DNA of 64,000 bases, taken from contig OZ223208.1 of assembly GCA_965140405.1 (NCBI GenBank), forward strand, positions 496,001 to 560,000, given 5' to 3'. The notes below the pieces were generated by a model. The model saw nothing but the letters and a program-made list of their open reading frames with translations, did not search any database and was not told where the DNA came from. Both the position numbers and the translations under genes were made by a program. Positions 45,492-54,900 of this stretch are shown here, piece by piece (the first letter of the stretch is position 1; each line of letters opens with the position of its first letter). The DNA comes from G963556115 sp963666605. Lineage in GTDB: Bacteria; Planctomycetota; SZUA-567.

Positions 45492-45831
45492 GCGTTCTCT
45501 CTTCTGCAATCTTTAGATTGTGAATATGCTGGTTTTAATGTTCTTGATTATGCTTGATTTGCGAATACTACCGATTAATAGATAGCAAAATTATACTGCT
45601 TAAAGATTAGTGTTCAATATAAATTACTAGATTACTGCGGTTTTAATACAATAAAGAAGGAACCAAAGCTTCACTTAGATAGTGAAGCAATAGATAATGT
45701 TTAAATATTTTAAGTGGGTGGGAAAACTAATGGTTTGCCGCAATGATCAGTTTGAGAAGGGATTATAAGGTCTCTTTTTACTATAATTAGTTTAATTCTA
45801 CATGGCTAAGTATGCTAAATAGGAGGAGTTA
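45492..45831. other. divergent intergenic region
   Basis: 340 AT-rich bases between the divergently transcribed nitroreductase and HAD genes, so promoters for both must lie here. TATAAT occurs on the plus strand near 45791 without a matching -35. Nothing else was recognised. Confidence 0.35.
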
Positions 45832-46494
45832 ATGGGAAGGGATGCAAGCGCATTATTGTTAGATTTTGATGGACCGGTTTGTAAAGTATTTAGTACGATT
45901 TCTGCTAGTAATGTCGCAAAAAAGCTAATAATTTACGCATCTTCACATTTTAATATATCTAAAGAGTTTATTGAGGATTCAGATCCTCTACAAGTATTAA
46001 TAAAGATTGAGCAAAATGCTGCTAATGCTAATATTGTGAGAAAATGCGATGATTATCTTACGGCTTTAGAGTCGCAGGCTGTTGTTGGGGCATCACTAAG
46101 AGATGGTATACGAGAAATCATAGAATTATTTGATAACAATATTGCAATAGTGACAAATAATTCGGCCAAATCCGCAAAGGATTTTATAGTAAAACTTAAA
46201 CTTAAAATTCCGGTTATTATCGGTAGACCGTTTGGAAGACCAAGCTTAATGAAACCGAATACATACATTTTAGATCATGCATTACAACAGCTGAAAAGAA
46301 CTAATGATGAATGTATTATGATTGGTGATTCGGTTACTGATATTGAGGTTGCCCAGAAAGCAAAAGTATTTTCTATCGCTTTTGCAAATTATGAGGGCAA
46401 GTATAGACGTTTACAGAATAGTCTGCCGGATTTTATAAGTTGTGATCTAAATGAGATACTCAGGTATATTTTAACATTAAAGAAAACTAATTAA
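45832..46494 (+). CDS. HAD-superfamily phosphatase
   Basis: 220 residues. Motif I is D11-F-D13-G (LLLDFDGPVC), motif II VTNNSAKS, motif III Lys in LMKPNTYIL, and motif IV MIGDSVTDIEVAQ, so all four catalytic HAD motifs are present. The helical cap between motifs I and II spans about 20-85. The layout fits phosphoglycolate-phosphatase-like subfamily IA enzymes; the substrate is unknown. AGGAGG six bases before the ATG is the strongest ribosome site in the region. It is a single plus-strand gene among minus-strand neighbours. Confidence 0.85.
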   Translation: MGRDASALLLDFDGPVCKVFSTISASNVAKKLIIYASSHFNISKEFIEDSDPLQVLIKIEQNAANANIVRKCDDYLTALESQAVVGASLRDGIREIIELFDNNIAIVTNNSAKSAKDFIVKLKLKIPVIIGRPFGRPSLMKPNTYILDHALQQLKRTNDECIMIGDSVTDIEVAQKAKVFSIAFANYEGKYRRLQNSLPDFISCDLNEILRYILTLKKTN

Positions 46495-46632
46495 TTTCGC
46501 TAGTACCTTCTTTTCGATTCTATTAGATAGTACTTAATCTTTGCAGGCTTATCTCTATTGTAAGTGTGTTTTTATATTTGGGAATATTATTCCTTACCTT
46601 GTGATGGATAAGTAACAGGTTTCATGATTATT

Positions 46633-48435
46633 CTAGTTAATAGAGTTAGGTCTTTCTTCAAGTTTGAACTGATTGACAAGTGCTTCCAGATGCGCTGATT
46701 GATTTGACATCATATCGGCTACACTGGCAGTTTCTTCTGCTTGCGCAGTATTGGTGTGAGCAAGGGCATCAATGTTTGAGATACTTTTATTAATACTGGA
46801 AAGGCTGTCGGCTTGATTACTAGTTGAGCTTGCAATTTTATTGATTAAATTTGACACTATGGTGATGCTTTCCGTTATTCTTGAAAACGAATCTGAGGAT
46901 AATTCTGCAATCATGACACCATTTTCAATCTTTTGACTTGATTTGGTGAGCAGATCCTCGGTTTCAAGTACTGCCTTAGCGCTTCGTGAAGCCAATGAAC
47001 GCACTTCTTCTGCAACAATTGCAAATCCTTTACCATGAACTCCTGCTCTGGCGGCTTCTACTGCAGCATTTAGAGCAAGAAGATTTGTCTGGAAGGCAAT
47101 ATCATCTATCGTCTTTATAATGTATTTGATCTCTTTTGAAGATTCTTGTATTTCTTGCATGGCGTTGGTCATTTTTATAATATTCTTATTGCCACCTTGG
47201 GCTATTTCTGAAGATTGCTCTGCAAGTATGCTGGCTCTAGAGGCATTTTGGGCACTTGTTTTGGTCTGAGAGCTGGTGTCTTTTATTGACACCGCAATAT
47301 CACCAGTGTGTTTTGCACTCTCTGTGGCGCTATGTGAAAGGTTGTGACTGGCATTGCCTATTTGTACCGATACTGTATGTACCTCAGAAGATATATCGCT
47401 TACAGAATTTAGCGTTGAATTTACATCATGTATTAATTTGTTTATTGATTTTCCTAGTTCATCATTTTCGGATTTTACTCTTGTATTTGTTCTCCAGTCT
47501 CCGCTGGCAAGTTGTTTACATATAGTTGCAAAATTCTGGTAATCTTCTATAACTGTGCAAATAGAGTTTGAAAGTTTTCCGACCTCATCATTCCTTTTTG
47601 TCGACAAAAGGTTGCAAGCCCTAAGATCTCCTTTCTCTGCAAGTCTTTCGAGTCTGATAGTTGCAGCTTGAATTGGCTTGAATATGCTTTGGGATATCAA
47701 GTACAGGCATATAAATGATAGCAGGATGGCAATACTTATAACAAGGATACCCTCCTTGATAAATTTGTTGGTTGTTATTTTCGTGATATGGCTAATATTG
47801 CTTCTGAGATCAGCTGCTAGGCGCGAACTTGTGCTTTTCATCTTGTTGCTGTTGGATATAATTGCTTCTTTCTGCTCTTTGAGTGAGGTGTCGATAGATA
47901 GCACCACAGCACTACCTATTTCTTCTTCGTCACTGATTACTGCCTTCTTGGTGCTGTTTACTTTAGTAAATGCGGTCAAATTTGTTGCAAGTTCATTTAT
48001 CGATTGGGGTATTTCTCCTAGTAATTCCTTAATAACAGGGTTGCCCTCATTTGAAAACTCTGTTATTATCTCGTCATCATTACCAATGATATATGCAAGT
48101 ATAATGTCATCGTCCCTACATATTTCTTGGCAATACTCATTGAGCACTTCGTAATCAAAATTATTGATAGGATCTTCGGCAAGCCTTGCAAGAAGGGTTG
48201 TAAGTGAGTTGAGTTTTTGGTTGAGACGTCTGGCTGCTGAGTTTGTCTGGGTGGCTGCTATCTCATTACCGATCTTTTCTTGCTCTGAGATTATAAGTTT
48301 TGCATTATTTGAAATTTCATTTAATAGAAGTTTGGAAGAAGTTGTCTGGGCATACCACATTAGCCCTGTAATGCTGAGCATTGAAAGGATAAATATTGAT
48401 ATCGTGCTGAGTATAAGTTTTGTTCTCAGTAGCAT
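46633..48435 (-). CDS. methyl-accepting chemotaxis protein
   Basis: 600 residues. Membrane helices at about 8-28 and 229-249 bracket a roughly 200-residue periplasmic helical sensor. A HAMP region (about 250-310) and the signalling domain follow, with the hairpin tip IDDIAFQTNLLALNAAVEAA then RAGVHGKGFAIVAEEVRSLA. The C-terminus lacks a CheR-tethering pentapeptide. It lies 44 bases after a periplasmic binding-protein gene, so that protein may present ligand to it. AGGAAGAG precedes the ATG. Confidence 0.93.
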   Translation of the reverse strand: MLLRTKLILSTISIFILSMLSITGLMWYAQTTSSKLLLNEISNNAKLIISEQEKIGNEIAATQTNSAARRLNQKLNSLTTLLARLAEDPINNFDYEVLNEYCQEICRDDDIILAYIIGNDDEIITEFSNEGNPVIKELLGEIPQSINELATNLTAFTKVNSTKKAVISDEEEIGSAVVLSIDTSLKEQKEAIISNSNKMKSTSSRLAADLRSNISHITKITTNKFIKEGILVISIAILLSFICLYLISQSIFKPIQAATIRLERLAEKGDLRACNLLSTKRNDEVGKLSNSICTVIEDYQNFATICKQLASGDWRTNTRVKSENDELGKSINKLIHDVNSTLNSVSDISSEVHTVSVQIGNASHNLSHSATESAKHTGDIAVSIKDTSSQTKTSAQNASRASILAEQSSEIAQGGNKNIIKMTNAMQEIQESSKEIKYIIKTIDDIAFQTNLLALNAAVEAARAGVHGKGFAIVAEEVRSLASRSAKAVLETEDLLTKSSQKIENGVMIAELSSDSFSRITESITIVSNLINKIASSTSNQADSLSSINKSISNIDALAHTNTAQAEETASVADMMSNQSAHLEALVNQFKLEERPNSIN

Positions 48436-48479
48436 GTTGCTCTTCCTGTTGTGTTGTTATTTTAGTAGTTTTATAGAAC

Positions 48480-49367
48480 TTATTTGATCTCTTTTGCATC
48501 GATTGCAATAAAGTTTTTTGATGTTATTTGTTTGCCCTCTTCGCTGAGTACAAAGTCGATAAATGCTAAAACATCTGTAGACCCTGTGCTGTTATAGACA
48601 AGGTGATAGGTGACTGCCATTGGATACTCGCCGGAGCGAACCGTCTTAACGGTTGGCTTAACTCCTGAAATATTAAGAGCCGTGCCGTACTTTTTCTTAT
48701 ATGAATTGAGACCCATAAACGAAATTGCACCATGGGTTACTTTGATAAAGTTCCCTAGTTTATCTGGAGAGTCCAGTATGGTAGCGTTTGTTGAAAAATC
48801 CACTTTCGTGTTTGGTGTGACGTTTACGGTTTCAGTTACGTTTCCTGATTTGTCAACATATTGCTGGAGTGTGCATTCCTTAAATACAGTATTGTTTCCA
48901 GTCTCTACTTTGTTGGTGTCCATGTATCCAATTTTTATAGGGATATCTTTACCTCCGAGTTCTTTCCAGTTGGTGATCTTGCCAGTAAAGATTTTGCTCA
49001 ATTCCGGAAGGGATAATTCATTTATTCCGGAGTCTGGATTGACGACAACTACTAATGGGTCTTTTGCAAAGGCGATACACTTCCAGTTTTCAGATTTTTT
49101 AGGGTCTATTTTAAACTTTTTAGCAAGTTTTGAAGCTGGTTTGCAGGTAAAGGCAAAGTCAATCTTGCCGTCTGCAAATAGCAACAGAGCTTTTTTATTA
49201 CCCGTTTTACTTGGTTTTATTTTTGCCTGTTTGTAATTCTTGCAGAGTTCATTCATAAGGATTGCTTCAGTTTTACAACCCGCAGCTTTGAGTTTTTTTT
49301 CACCTGCATTAGTTGAAATTATTGTCAGGAAAGCGAGAATAACTAATAACCATAAATGATTTTTCAT
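48480..49367 (-). CDS. PstS-like periplasmic binding protein
   Basis: 295 residues with a signal peptide (MKNHLWLLVILAFLTIISTNA). The mature protein has the PBP-like fold of phosphate-binding proteins: KIDFAFTCKPASK, LSKIFTGKITNWKELGGKDI and SFMGLNSYKKK. The classic phosphate-binding loop TGSG is not obvious near the N-terminus, so the ligand may not be phosphate. No pstCAB genes follow. Instead a chemoreceptor gene is 44 bases downstream, so I infer a sensing role rather than transport. Confidence 0.85.
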   Translation of the reverse strand: MKNHLWLLVILAFLTIISTNAGEKKLKAAGCKTEAILMNELCKNYKQAKIKPSKTGNKKALLLFADGKIDFAFTCKPASKLAKKFKIDPKKSENWKCIAFAKDPLVVVVNPDSGINELSLPELSKIFTGKITNWKELGGKDIPIKIGYMDTNKVETGNNTVFKECTLQQYVDKSGNVTETVNVTPNTKVDFSTNATILDSPDKLGNFIKVTHGAISFMGLNSYKKKYGTALNISGVKPTVKTVRSGEYPMAVTYHLVYNSTGSTDVLAFIDFVLSEEGKQITSKNFIAIDAKEIK

Positions 49368-49414
49368 TGCTATCTCCTTAAATTATAAAATATTTAAGTT
49401 GCGTTTGTAATTTT

Positions 49415-49443
49415 ATTAACTCATATCGTGCTTTTTTTGTCAA
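49415..49443 (-). promoter_or_regulatory. promoter of the binding-protein/chemoreceptor unit
   Basis: Minus strand: perfect -35 TTGACA (49443-49438), 17-base spacer, then GTTAAT preceded by TGA, giving an extended -10. Transcription would start near 49408, about 40 bases before the ATG at 49367. Confidence 0.6.
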
Positions 49444-49535
49444 GAATAATAACATTCTGTGAAAAAAAAATATACTGTTGTATCCATGTTTTGAAATTTG
49501 CATATAAAATATATAGTGGGCTTATGGTGATTAAT

Positions 49536-49912
49536 CTTGGGTTCAAATTCTAAGTGCAACACTTGAAAATTTTATCCAGCTTGCTTGAATACAACTTCAA
49601 AACTTTTATATTCATGACATTTTATTTTTAGTGCTTTTTTATAAGCTTGCTTAAACCGCTATACTTTTAAATCACAATTACGCCGAATCTCTCCGTAAGT
49701 AGTAGACCAAGTATCTCTGCAATATAACTGTAGCTCTTATTATTTTGTAATAGCGTTTTAATAACCTTACAATTACACTACGGTAAGGTGCGATATCTCT
49801 TTTTCATGTGCTATCCTTGAGTATAAGAAGTAGATGATTTTGGGAATCATATATCGACCATTTTGCTATTTTTGTTTTACCTCATATATTGCACTTAGAA
49901 CTTGAACCCAAG
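49536..49912 (-). mobile_element. IS30-family element with internal deletion (377 bp)
   Basis: 22-base terminal inverted repeats at 49536-49557 and 49891-49912 differ at one position and contain TGGGTTCAA and CTAAGTGC, like IS30-group ends. On the minus strand inside, broken frames read MKKRYRTL, then VIKTLLQNNKSYSYIAEILG, the helix-turn-helix start of IS30 transposases, with stops and a frameshift. The catalytic part is gone. It could still be moved in trans. I saw no target duplication. Confidence 0.75.
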
Positions 49913-49964
49913 TAAAGAGTAAAGATCGGATAATCACAAATGTACAAGCTAGCTATTTAATATT

Positions 49965-50728
49965 GGTTCAAGGGAACTTAACTTGACTTGATCCATTGAT
50001 AAGCTAATATATCCCAATGATTAACAAGTACAAAAAGCGTTCAAAAATTTCAGAGGCTAAATTCAGAGAAATTGTAAGGCTTTTCGCTCTGGATATAGAA
50101 GCTACAAAAATAGCTATCCTTACTGGAATTTCTAGGCGCTCTATTAACAAAATTTTTACTCAAATTCGTCAACGAATTACTGAATATTCAGAGAGTCAAA
50201 GCCCCTTTGAATCCGGCGAAATAGAAATTGACGAAAGCTACTTTAGTGCTCTCAGAGTACGAGGGGTTAGAGGTCGTGGCGCACACGGCAAACACATAGT
50301 CTTTGGACTAATCAAACGTGACGGCAAGGTCTATACCCAAGTTGTCAAAACCTGCTCTGCAAGCGAATTAATCCCTATAATAAGAGGGGGGGGGGTAAAG
50401 TACCAACTGACTCTGTAGTTTATACTGATGGCTTTAAAACCTATGATGGATTAGTTAACTTTGAATTTAAAAAGCACCATAGAATTAAACATGGTGAAAA
50501 TGAATTTGCCAAAGGCCATAATCATATAAACGGTATTGAAAATTTCTGGGCTATAGCTAAAACCAGATTGAATAAATTTCGTGGTATTAGTAAAGCAATA
50601 TTTTATTTGCACTTAAAAGAGTGCGAGTTTCGTTTTAATAACAGGGATCAAGATATCTATAAATTAATCTTGAAAATTATAAGAAAGAATCCATTATAGA
50701 TATTAGGGAAGTTAAGTTCCCTTGAACC
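49965..50728 (+). mobile_element. IS1595-family insertion sequence
   Basis: Perfect 18-base terminal inverted repeats at 49965-49982 and 50711-50728 (GGTTCAAGGGAACTTAAC) flank a single transposase gene, 764 bp overall. The transposase is split by a frameshift at a ten-G run. Flanking 8-base sequences do not match, so no target duplication is visible. Confidence 0.9.
50017..50699 (+). pseudogene. IS1595-family transposase, frameshifted at a G10 tract
   Basis: The first part (50017-50418) has an N-terminal helix-turn-helix (IAILTGISRRSINKIFTQI) and the ISXO2-like core start EIDESYFSALRVRGVRGRGA. Ten G at 50386-50395 throw the frame into a stop at 50416. In another frame VPTDSVVYTDGFKTYDGL, NEFAKGHNHINGIENFW and YLHLKECEFRFNNRDQD run to a stop at 50699, completing a normal transposase. 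Losing two G or gaining one would restore it. It may be a pseudogene, slippage-controlled, or a sequencing error. Confidence 0.85.
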
Positions 50729-50908
50729 TTCTTTTATATTAATGCAGAAACGTTTTTAGATCTCTTACATCAATTAAAAGAACATAGACAGCATACAGTT
50801 AAGGTTAAGAAGATGATTGAGAGAATTAGAACAAACCGCATTACGTCTAAAAAAGCGATAACATTAAAATCAAACCAACAATCACAAATACAAGGGTTTG
50901 AGCAGTAA
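50729..50908 (+). pseudogene. C-terminal fragment of an unknown gene after IS1595
   Basis: An open frame abuts the right end of the IS and ends at 50908. It encodes about 59 residues of a basic helical tail (FLDLLHQLKEHRQHTVKVKK, then IERIRTNRIT). No start codon or ribosome site suits it, so it looks like the 3' end of a gene cut off by the IS. I do not recognise it. Confidence 0.35.
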
Positions 50909-51105
50909 CAACTAAGCCTATCATTCCCTTACCATAATTTCTTAAAATGTGGAAGGGGTAAAGTTATTGATTTGAAAATATCTATAAATGTTTTACAATA
51001 TGCACCGCCATCATAAGTGCTTTAATATATTAGCCCAATTGAATATAAGAGAACGCATGAGATAATAATTTAGAAAAAAGTTAGAAATCCTCTGCAATTT
51101 CTATG

Positions 51106-53580
51106 TCAATGCAATATATAGCAATCAGAGTTTTCACTTAAAAGATCAGAATCTAAATTTTCTGTAAATATCTCGTCACTTGACTTAAGTTGAAATTTAT
51201 TAACCAGAGAAGATAAATAGGAAGCATAATTGGACATTTCTTCTGAAGCACTAGCGGTTTCTTCAGAATTTGCCGAATTTTTTTGAGTGACTAAACTTAT
51301 TTGCTCTAGTCCTATGTTAATTTGAGAAATTCCTTTAGCTTGCTCACTTGATGATACTGCTATTTTTGAAATAATACTATTTGTATTAAGTATATCTTCA
51401 TTAATTTTTTCTAACTTATCACTAGTTTTAGCACAATTAACTACCCCTTCTTGTATTTGCATACTTGAATTTTCTATTAAAGATGTCGTTTCTGCAGCCG
51501 CCGTTGCCGATCTCACTGCAAGATTACGAACCTCCTCAGCAACAACAGCAAATCCCATGCCATGTTGACCAGCACGAGCAGCCTCAACAGCAGCATTTAA
51601 AGCCAATAAATTTGTTTGAAATGCAATATTATCAATAGTTTTTATTATATTCTTCATACGTTCAGCACTTAAAGATATTTGCACCATAGATTCGCTCATG
51701 ACTTCCATTTGTTTTTTACCAGCATTTGCTTCAGAGCTTGCATTTTCTACCAATACTTTCGCCTCAATTGCACTACTAGCATTTGCATTAGTTTGTTCCA
51801 CAATGATATTCATTGAAGAAGAAATTTCTTCTAATGATGCAGCCTGCTCTGTTGCTCCATGAGATAAAGATTGAGATGAGCCTGCAACTTCAACTGAACT
51901 AGTGTTTACTTTAACTGTAGTATCACTGATATTAGATAATGTATCATTTACCTGATCAATTACAATATTTGTTGCTTCTCCTGACTGTCTTACAGCTTGA
52001 ATGATTTCAATTTCAGCTTTACACATATTGCCAATTTCATCACATCTACTTGCATAACTACGAATAGCTTCAATATTAAGTTGAGACATTTCATTGTTTG
52101 CACTAACCGACCAATCACCAACAGCTAATTTGTTTTTCATTAAATAGGCCATATCTTGTACTGTAATGGCTAAAATACTCAAGCTATCTCTAACAAAATT
52201 AATTGGCTTAGTAATAGAAATAATCAATAATAGAGCTGCGAGGATGCCTAGAACAATACCAATACAACCTGAGAGCATAATAATATATGTAGCATCTTCA
52301 GTTCTACTTTGAATTCTAATGATCTCCTCTTTAGAAACACCTTCAAACTTACTTGCCGAAAGAACAGCTGAATTCTTAATTTCATTCAATGCTATTTTAA
52401 TTGATGGCAGTGTTTTCTCTACGACAATATTATTTAAAGTTTCCCACATATTAAACATTTTACTATACTGTAAAAGTAGACCATTTGCCTTTATCGCAAG
52501 CATCTTATCTTTTTCGATATTAGAGACTTTAATTAACTCGCTAGCAAGTGTTTGACAGTGACTAATTAAAGCTTTTACCTCGTTAAAATCCTCGCTACTA
52601 TTTGATACTTGACAATTCAAGATCAAAGCTCTTATTTCTGGAATTTTAACTGCTAATACTTTTAATTTTTTAAGTGCCTGTTCATTAATATCAATAGCTT
52701 CAACTTTTTCAGAAATAAACATCTGAGTATATGCAATCAGTTGTTTCACAATTTTTTGTATTCTTACCTCATAGCTTTTAAGAGTAGCAACGTCTGGCTT
52801 TCCCTTATTTTTTTCTGCAATGAAATTACTGATTTGATTTGAATAATCATCACTTAATCTCAATATATTTGATATATTATTTTTTTCATCTCTATCTTTT
52901 GCAAATGAGATCATCTTATCACAGTTTACTTGAATCGCTATTACTAAATTACTAAAACGAGATACGTCTTTCTTGTTATGACGAGTAGTATCGTATTGAA
53001 ATACTGTACCTTTGATAATTGTTTGAAGAAGTAAGCTATTAATTTCATTTATTAGTGCTAATTTTTCTGAATCCGCAATGTACTTATTATCCTTATCTGT
53101 ATAATAATCATTAATCTCTTTTGTTAAACTCATACCAAGTTTAGACATATTTTGACGCATTATATCGTCTTCTGATAATTGAGAATCAAGTTCTTCAAAG
53201 TCAGCTTCAAATTTAGTACATCTATTGAGCAACTCTGTCGAACTCGAAATATTACCTGAATTATCAATGCCAAGTTCAGACATTTTATTAAAAAGTCCAA
53301 TGTTACTCTTCAAGAACTCTTTTATCTTTTCAGAAGCTTTTAGACAACGTTTCTTTGCATCATCATTACTGTTTAAAAAATAATCGTTTTGAAGTGCTAA
53401 TGTCTCCAAAGACGCAATAGCCTCATTCTCGGAATTAATAAGTTGATTAAGATGAAATTTGCCGATCATATTAACCTGCTTATTTATTATATTAAAATTA
53501 CTATAGGCTACAATACTAACAGCTGCCATGATAACAAGTGTAAGACCAAAACCAAGACATAATTTAGCAGAAATTTTCAT
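51106..53580 (-). CDS. methyl-accepting chemotaxis protein, large periplasmic sensor
   Basis: 824 residues. The first membrane helix is at about 7-27, and the second near 432-455 (LSGCIGIVLGILAALLLIIS), enclosing some 400 helical periplasmic residues. The signalling domain has the tip IDNIAFQTNLLALNAAVEAA then RAGQHGMGFAVVAEEVRNLA. It ends LVNKFQLKSSDEIF plus a short tail. It lies 76 bases after dhaL on the same strand and may be co-transcribed with the sugar-alcohol genes, so its ligand could be related. That link is inference. Confidence 0.92.
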   Translation of the reverse strand: MKISAKLCLGFGLTLVIMAAVSIVAYSNFNIINKQVNMIGKFHLNQLINSENEAIASLETLALQNDYFLNSNDDAKKRCLKASEKIKEFLKSNIGLFNKMSELGIDNSGNISSSTELLNRCTKFEADFEELDSQLSEDDIMRQNMSKLGMSLTKEINDYYTDKDNKYIADSEKLALINEINSLLLQTIIKGTVFQYDTTRHNKKDVSRFSNLVIAIQVNCDKMISFAKDRDEKNNISNILRLSDDYSNQISNFIAEKNKGKPDVATLKSYEVRIQKIVKQLIAYTQMFISEKVEAIDINEQALKKLKVLAVKIPEIRALILNCQVSNSSEDFNEVKALISHCQTLASELIKVSNIEKDKMLAIKANGLLLQYSKMFNMWETLNNIVVEKTLPSIKIALNEIKNSAVLSASKFEGVSKEEIIRIQSRTEDATYIIMLSGCIGIVLGILAALLLIISITKPINFVRDSLSILAITVQDMAYLMKNKLAVGDWSVSANNEMSQLNIEAIRSYASRCDEIGNMCKAEIEIIQAVRQSGEATNIVIDQVNDTLSNISDTTVKVNTSSVEVAGSSQSLSHGATEQAASLEEISSSMNIIVEQTNANASSAIEAKVLVENASSEANAGKKQMEVMSESMVQISLSAERMKNIIKTIDNIAFQTNLLALNAAVEAARAGQHGMGFAVVAEEVRNLAVRSATAAAETTSLIENSSMQIQEGVVNCAKTSDKLEKINEDILNTNSIISKIAVSSSEQAKGISQINIGLEQISLVTQKNSANSEETASASEEMSNYASYLSSLVNKFQLKSSDEIFTENLDSDLLSENSDCYILH

Positions 53581-53656
53581 AATTATTTACTATAGCTACA
53601 ATAATAGACAATAGCACTCCATAACGATAAAATAATTTTTACTTCACCAAACAGCA

Positions 53657-54301
53657 TTACGCCGAAAGATTTTCTTTAATTCCTTCTGCAATTGACTGCA
53701 AGATCAAATAGCAAGATGCTGAACCAGCATCAAGCACACCCCTAGATCTTTCACCCAATCGTGCAGCTCTTCCAAGTTTTGCAACCATATCTATAGTTGA
53801 GTCACGCCCTTTTTTTGCAGCATCAACCATCATATCTAATGCAGCAGAAAAATCCAAACCTTGAGCAACAGCTTCCTTAAAAGCAATTGAAGCTGGAGCA
53901 AGACAATCATATAGAGTCTTATCACCCAATTGTGCACCAGCAAGCGACGAGATACCAGTAGTTGCACATTCAAGCATATTTGAGAACACAGCAGCATCAA
54001 TATCATCCTTGTCTGCACAGCTTTTTGCCATCTTTCTAAAAAAAGTCCCATATATTGGTCCCATAGAACCACCAATTTCAGTAAGTAAAATTCTCCCTAA
54101 AGTATTCAAGGCATGGTGGAGACTCACACTTTCTCCGTTCAACCTATCCTTACACATGGTAAAACCTTTATTCATATTTATACCATGATCACCATCTCCA
54201 ATAGCTCCATCAATTTCACTCAAATAAACTTTATTTTCTTGTATAACTTTTATCAAGTTGTACACAATTACTCCACCTTCATTATTTTTAAATGAATCCA
54301 T
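53657..54301 (-). CDS. DhaL-type kinase subunit (predicted L-erythrulose kinase, ATP-binding)
   Basis: 214 residues. The ADP-Mg site EIDGAIGDGDHGINMNKGF carries the three Asp (D31, D36, D38) that hold two Mg ions in DhaL, and GGSMGPIYGTFF and GRAARLGERSRGVLDAGSAS are the other conserved loops. With DhaK it phosphorylates a short ketose. No DhaM phosphotransferase gene is present, so ATP is the likely donor. It is the last of the rpiB-like/dhaK group. The substrate L-erythrulose is inferred from the neighbouring dehydrogenase. Confidence 0.88.
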   Translation of the reverse strand: MDSFKNNEGGVIVYNLIKVIQENKVYLSEIDGAIGDGDHGINMNKGFTMCKDRLNGESVSLHHALNTLGRILLTEIGGSMGPIYGTFFRKMAKSCADKDDIDAAVFSNMLECATTGISSLAGAQLGDKTLYDCLAPASIAFKEAVAQGLDFSAALDMMVDAAKKGRDSTIDMVAKLGRAARLGERSRGVLDAGSASCYLILQSIAEGIKENLSA

Positions 54302-54342
54302 CGTTCTATCCTCATTATAATATATAGTTATAGTTCATACTC

Positions 54343-54795
54343 TTAGATAACTCTGTATTTATTATCATACTCCATTATGCATTGTATTTTATCACCTGAT
54401 GGGCAATCAATATACTTTAACCCAAGCCAAGTATCTACTATTTTTTTAGCTAGTTCAATACCTATAACTCTAGCTCCAAGAGTTATAATATGGGCATCAT
54501 TACTCAAAGCAGCGCGTTCCGCAGAAAATACATCATGACACTGAGCAGCACGTATTCCTGGAACTTTATTCGCACTCATTGCCATACCGATACCTGTTCC
54601 ACAAAAGAGCAAACCTCGTTCAGCTTCTTTAGAAAGTATTTTCTGAGCCACCATATTCGCTATATCTGGATATAGAATTGGCTCCGTATTATATACCCCA
54701 CAATCAATTATTGTATACCTCTCTTTCAAATGCTCTTTGATCTGTTCTTTAAATTCAAAAGCAGCGTCATCGCATCCAATTACTATTTTAGTCAT
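54343..54795 (-). CDS. RpiB-family isomerase, predicted D-erythrulose-4-phosphate isomerase
   Basis: 150 residues with the LacA/RpiB fold. The active-site Cys65 (FCGTGIGMAMSANK) is kept. Two histidines of E. coli RpiB are replaced: GCDHxGF reads GCDDAAF here (position 10), and the His of QHND that opens the ribose ring reads LSND (position 98). A ring-opening residue would be needless for an open-chain tetrulose phosphate, so I infer conversion of D-erythrulose-4-phosphate to D-erythrose-4-phosphate, as described for DerI and EryI. It lies between dhaK and dhaL. Confidence 0.85.
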   Translation of the reverse strand: MTKIVIGCDDAAFEFKEQIKEHLKERYTIIDCGVYNTEPILYPDIANMVAQKILSKEAERGLLFCGTGIGMAMSANKVPGIRAAQCHDVFSAERAALSNDAHIITLGARVIGIELAKKIVDTWLGLKYIDCPSGDKIQCIMEYDNKYRVI

Positions 54796-54900
54796 TATAT
54801 ATTTCCGTTAAAGCATAGGGTTAATGTTAAAAAAGCACAATCACCTAGTATATCTTTGTCATACTCTCTCAACATAAAAAGCAAAAATATGCGCAAGTAA

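Noticed and set aside
48610..49236. 208-codon plus-strand frame over the binding-protein gene
   Set aside because: Antisense shadow; the minus strand has a signal peptide, a promoter and a recognisable fold.
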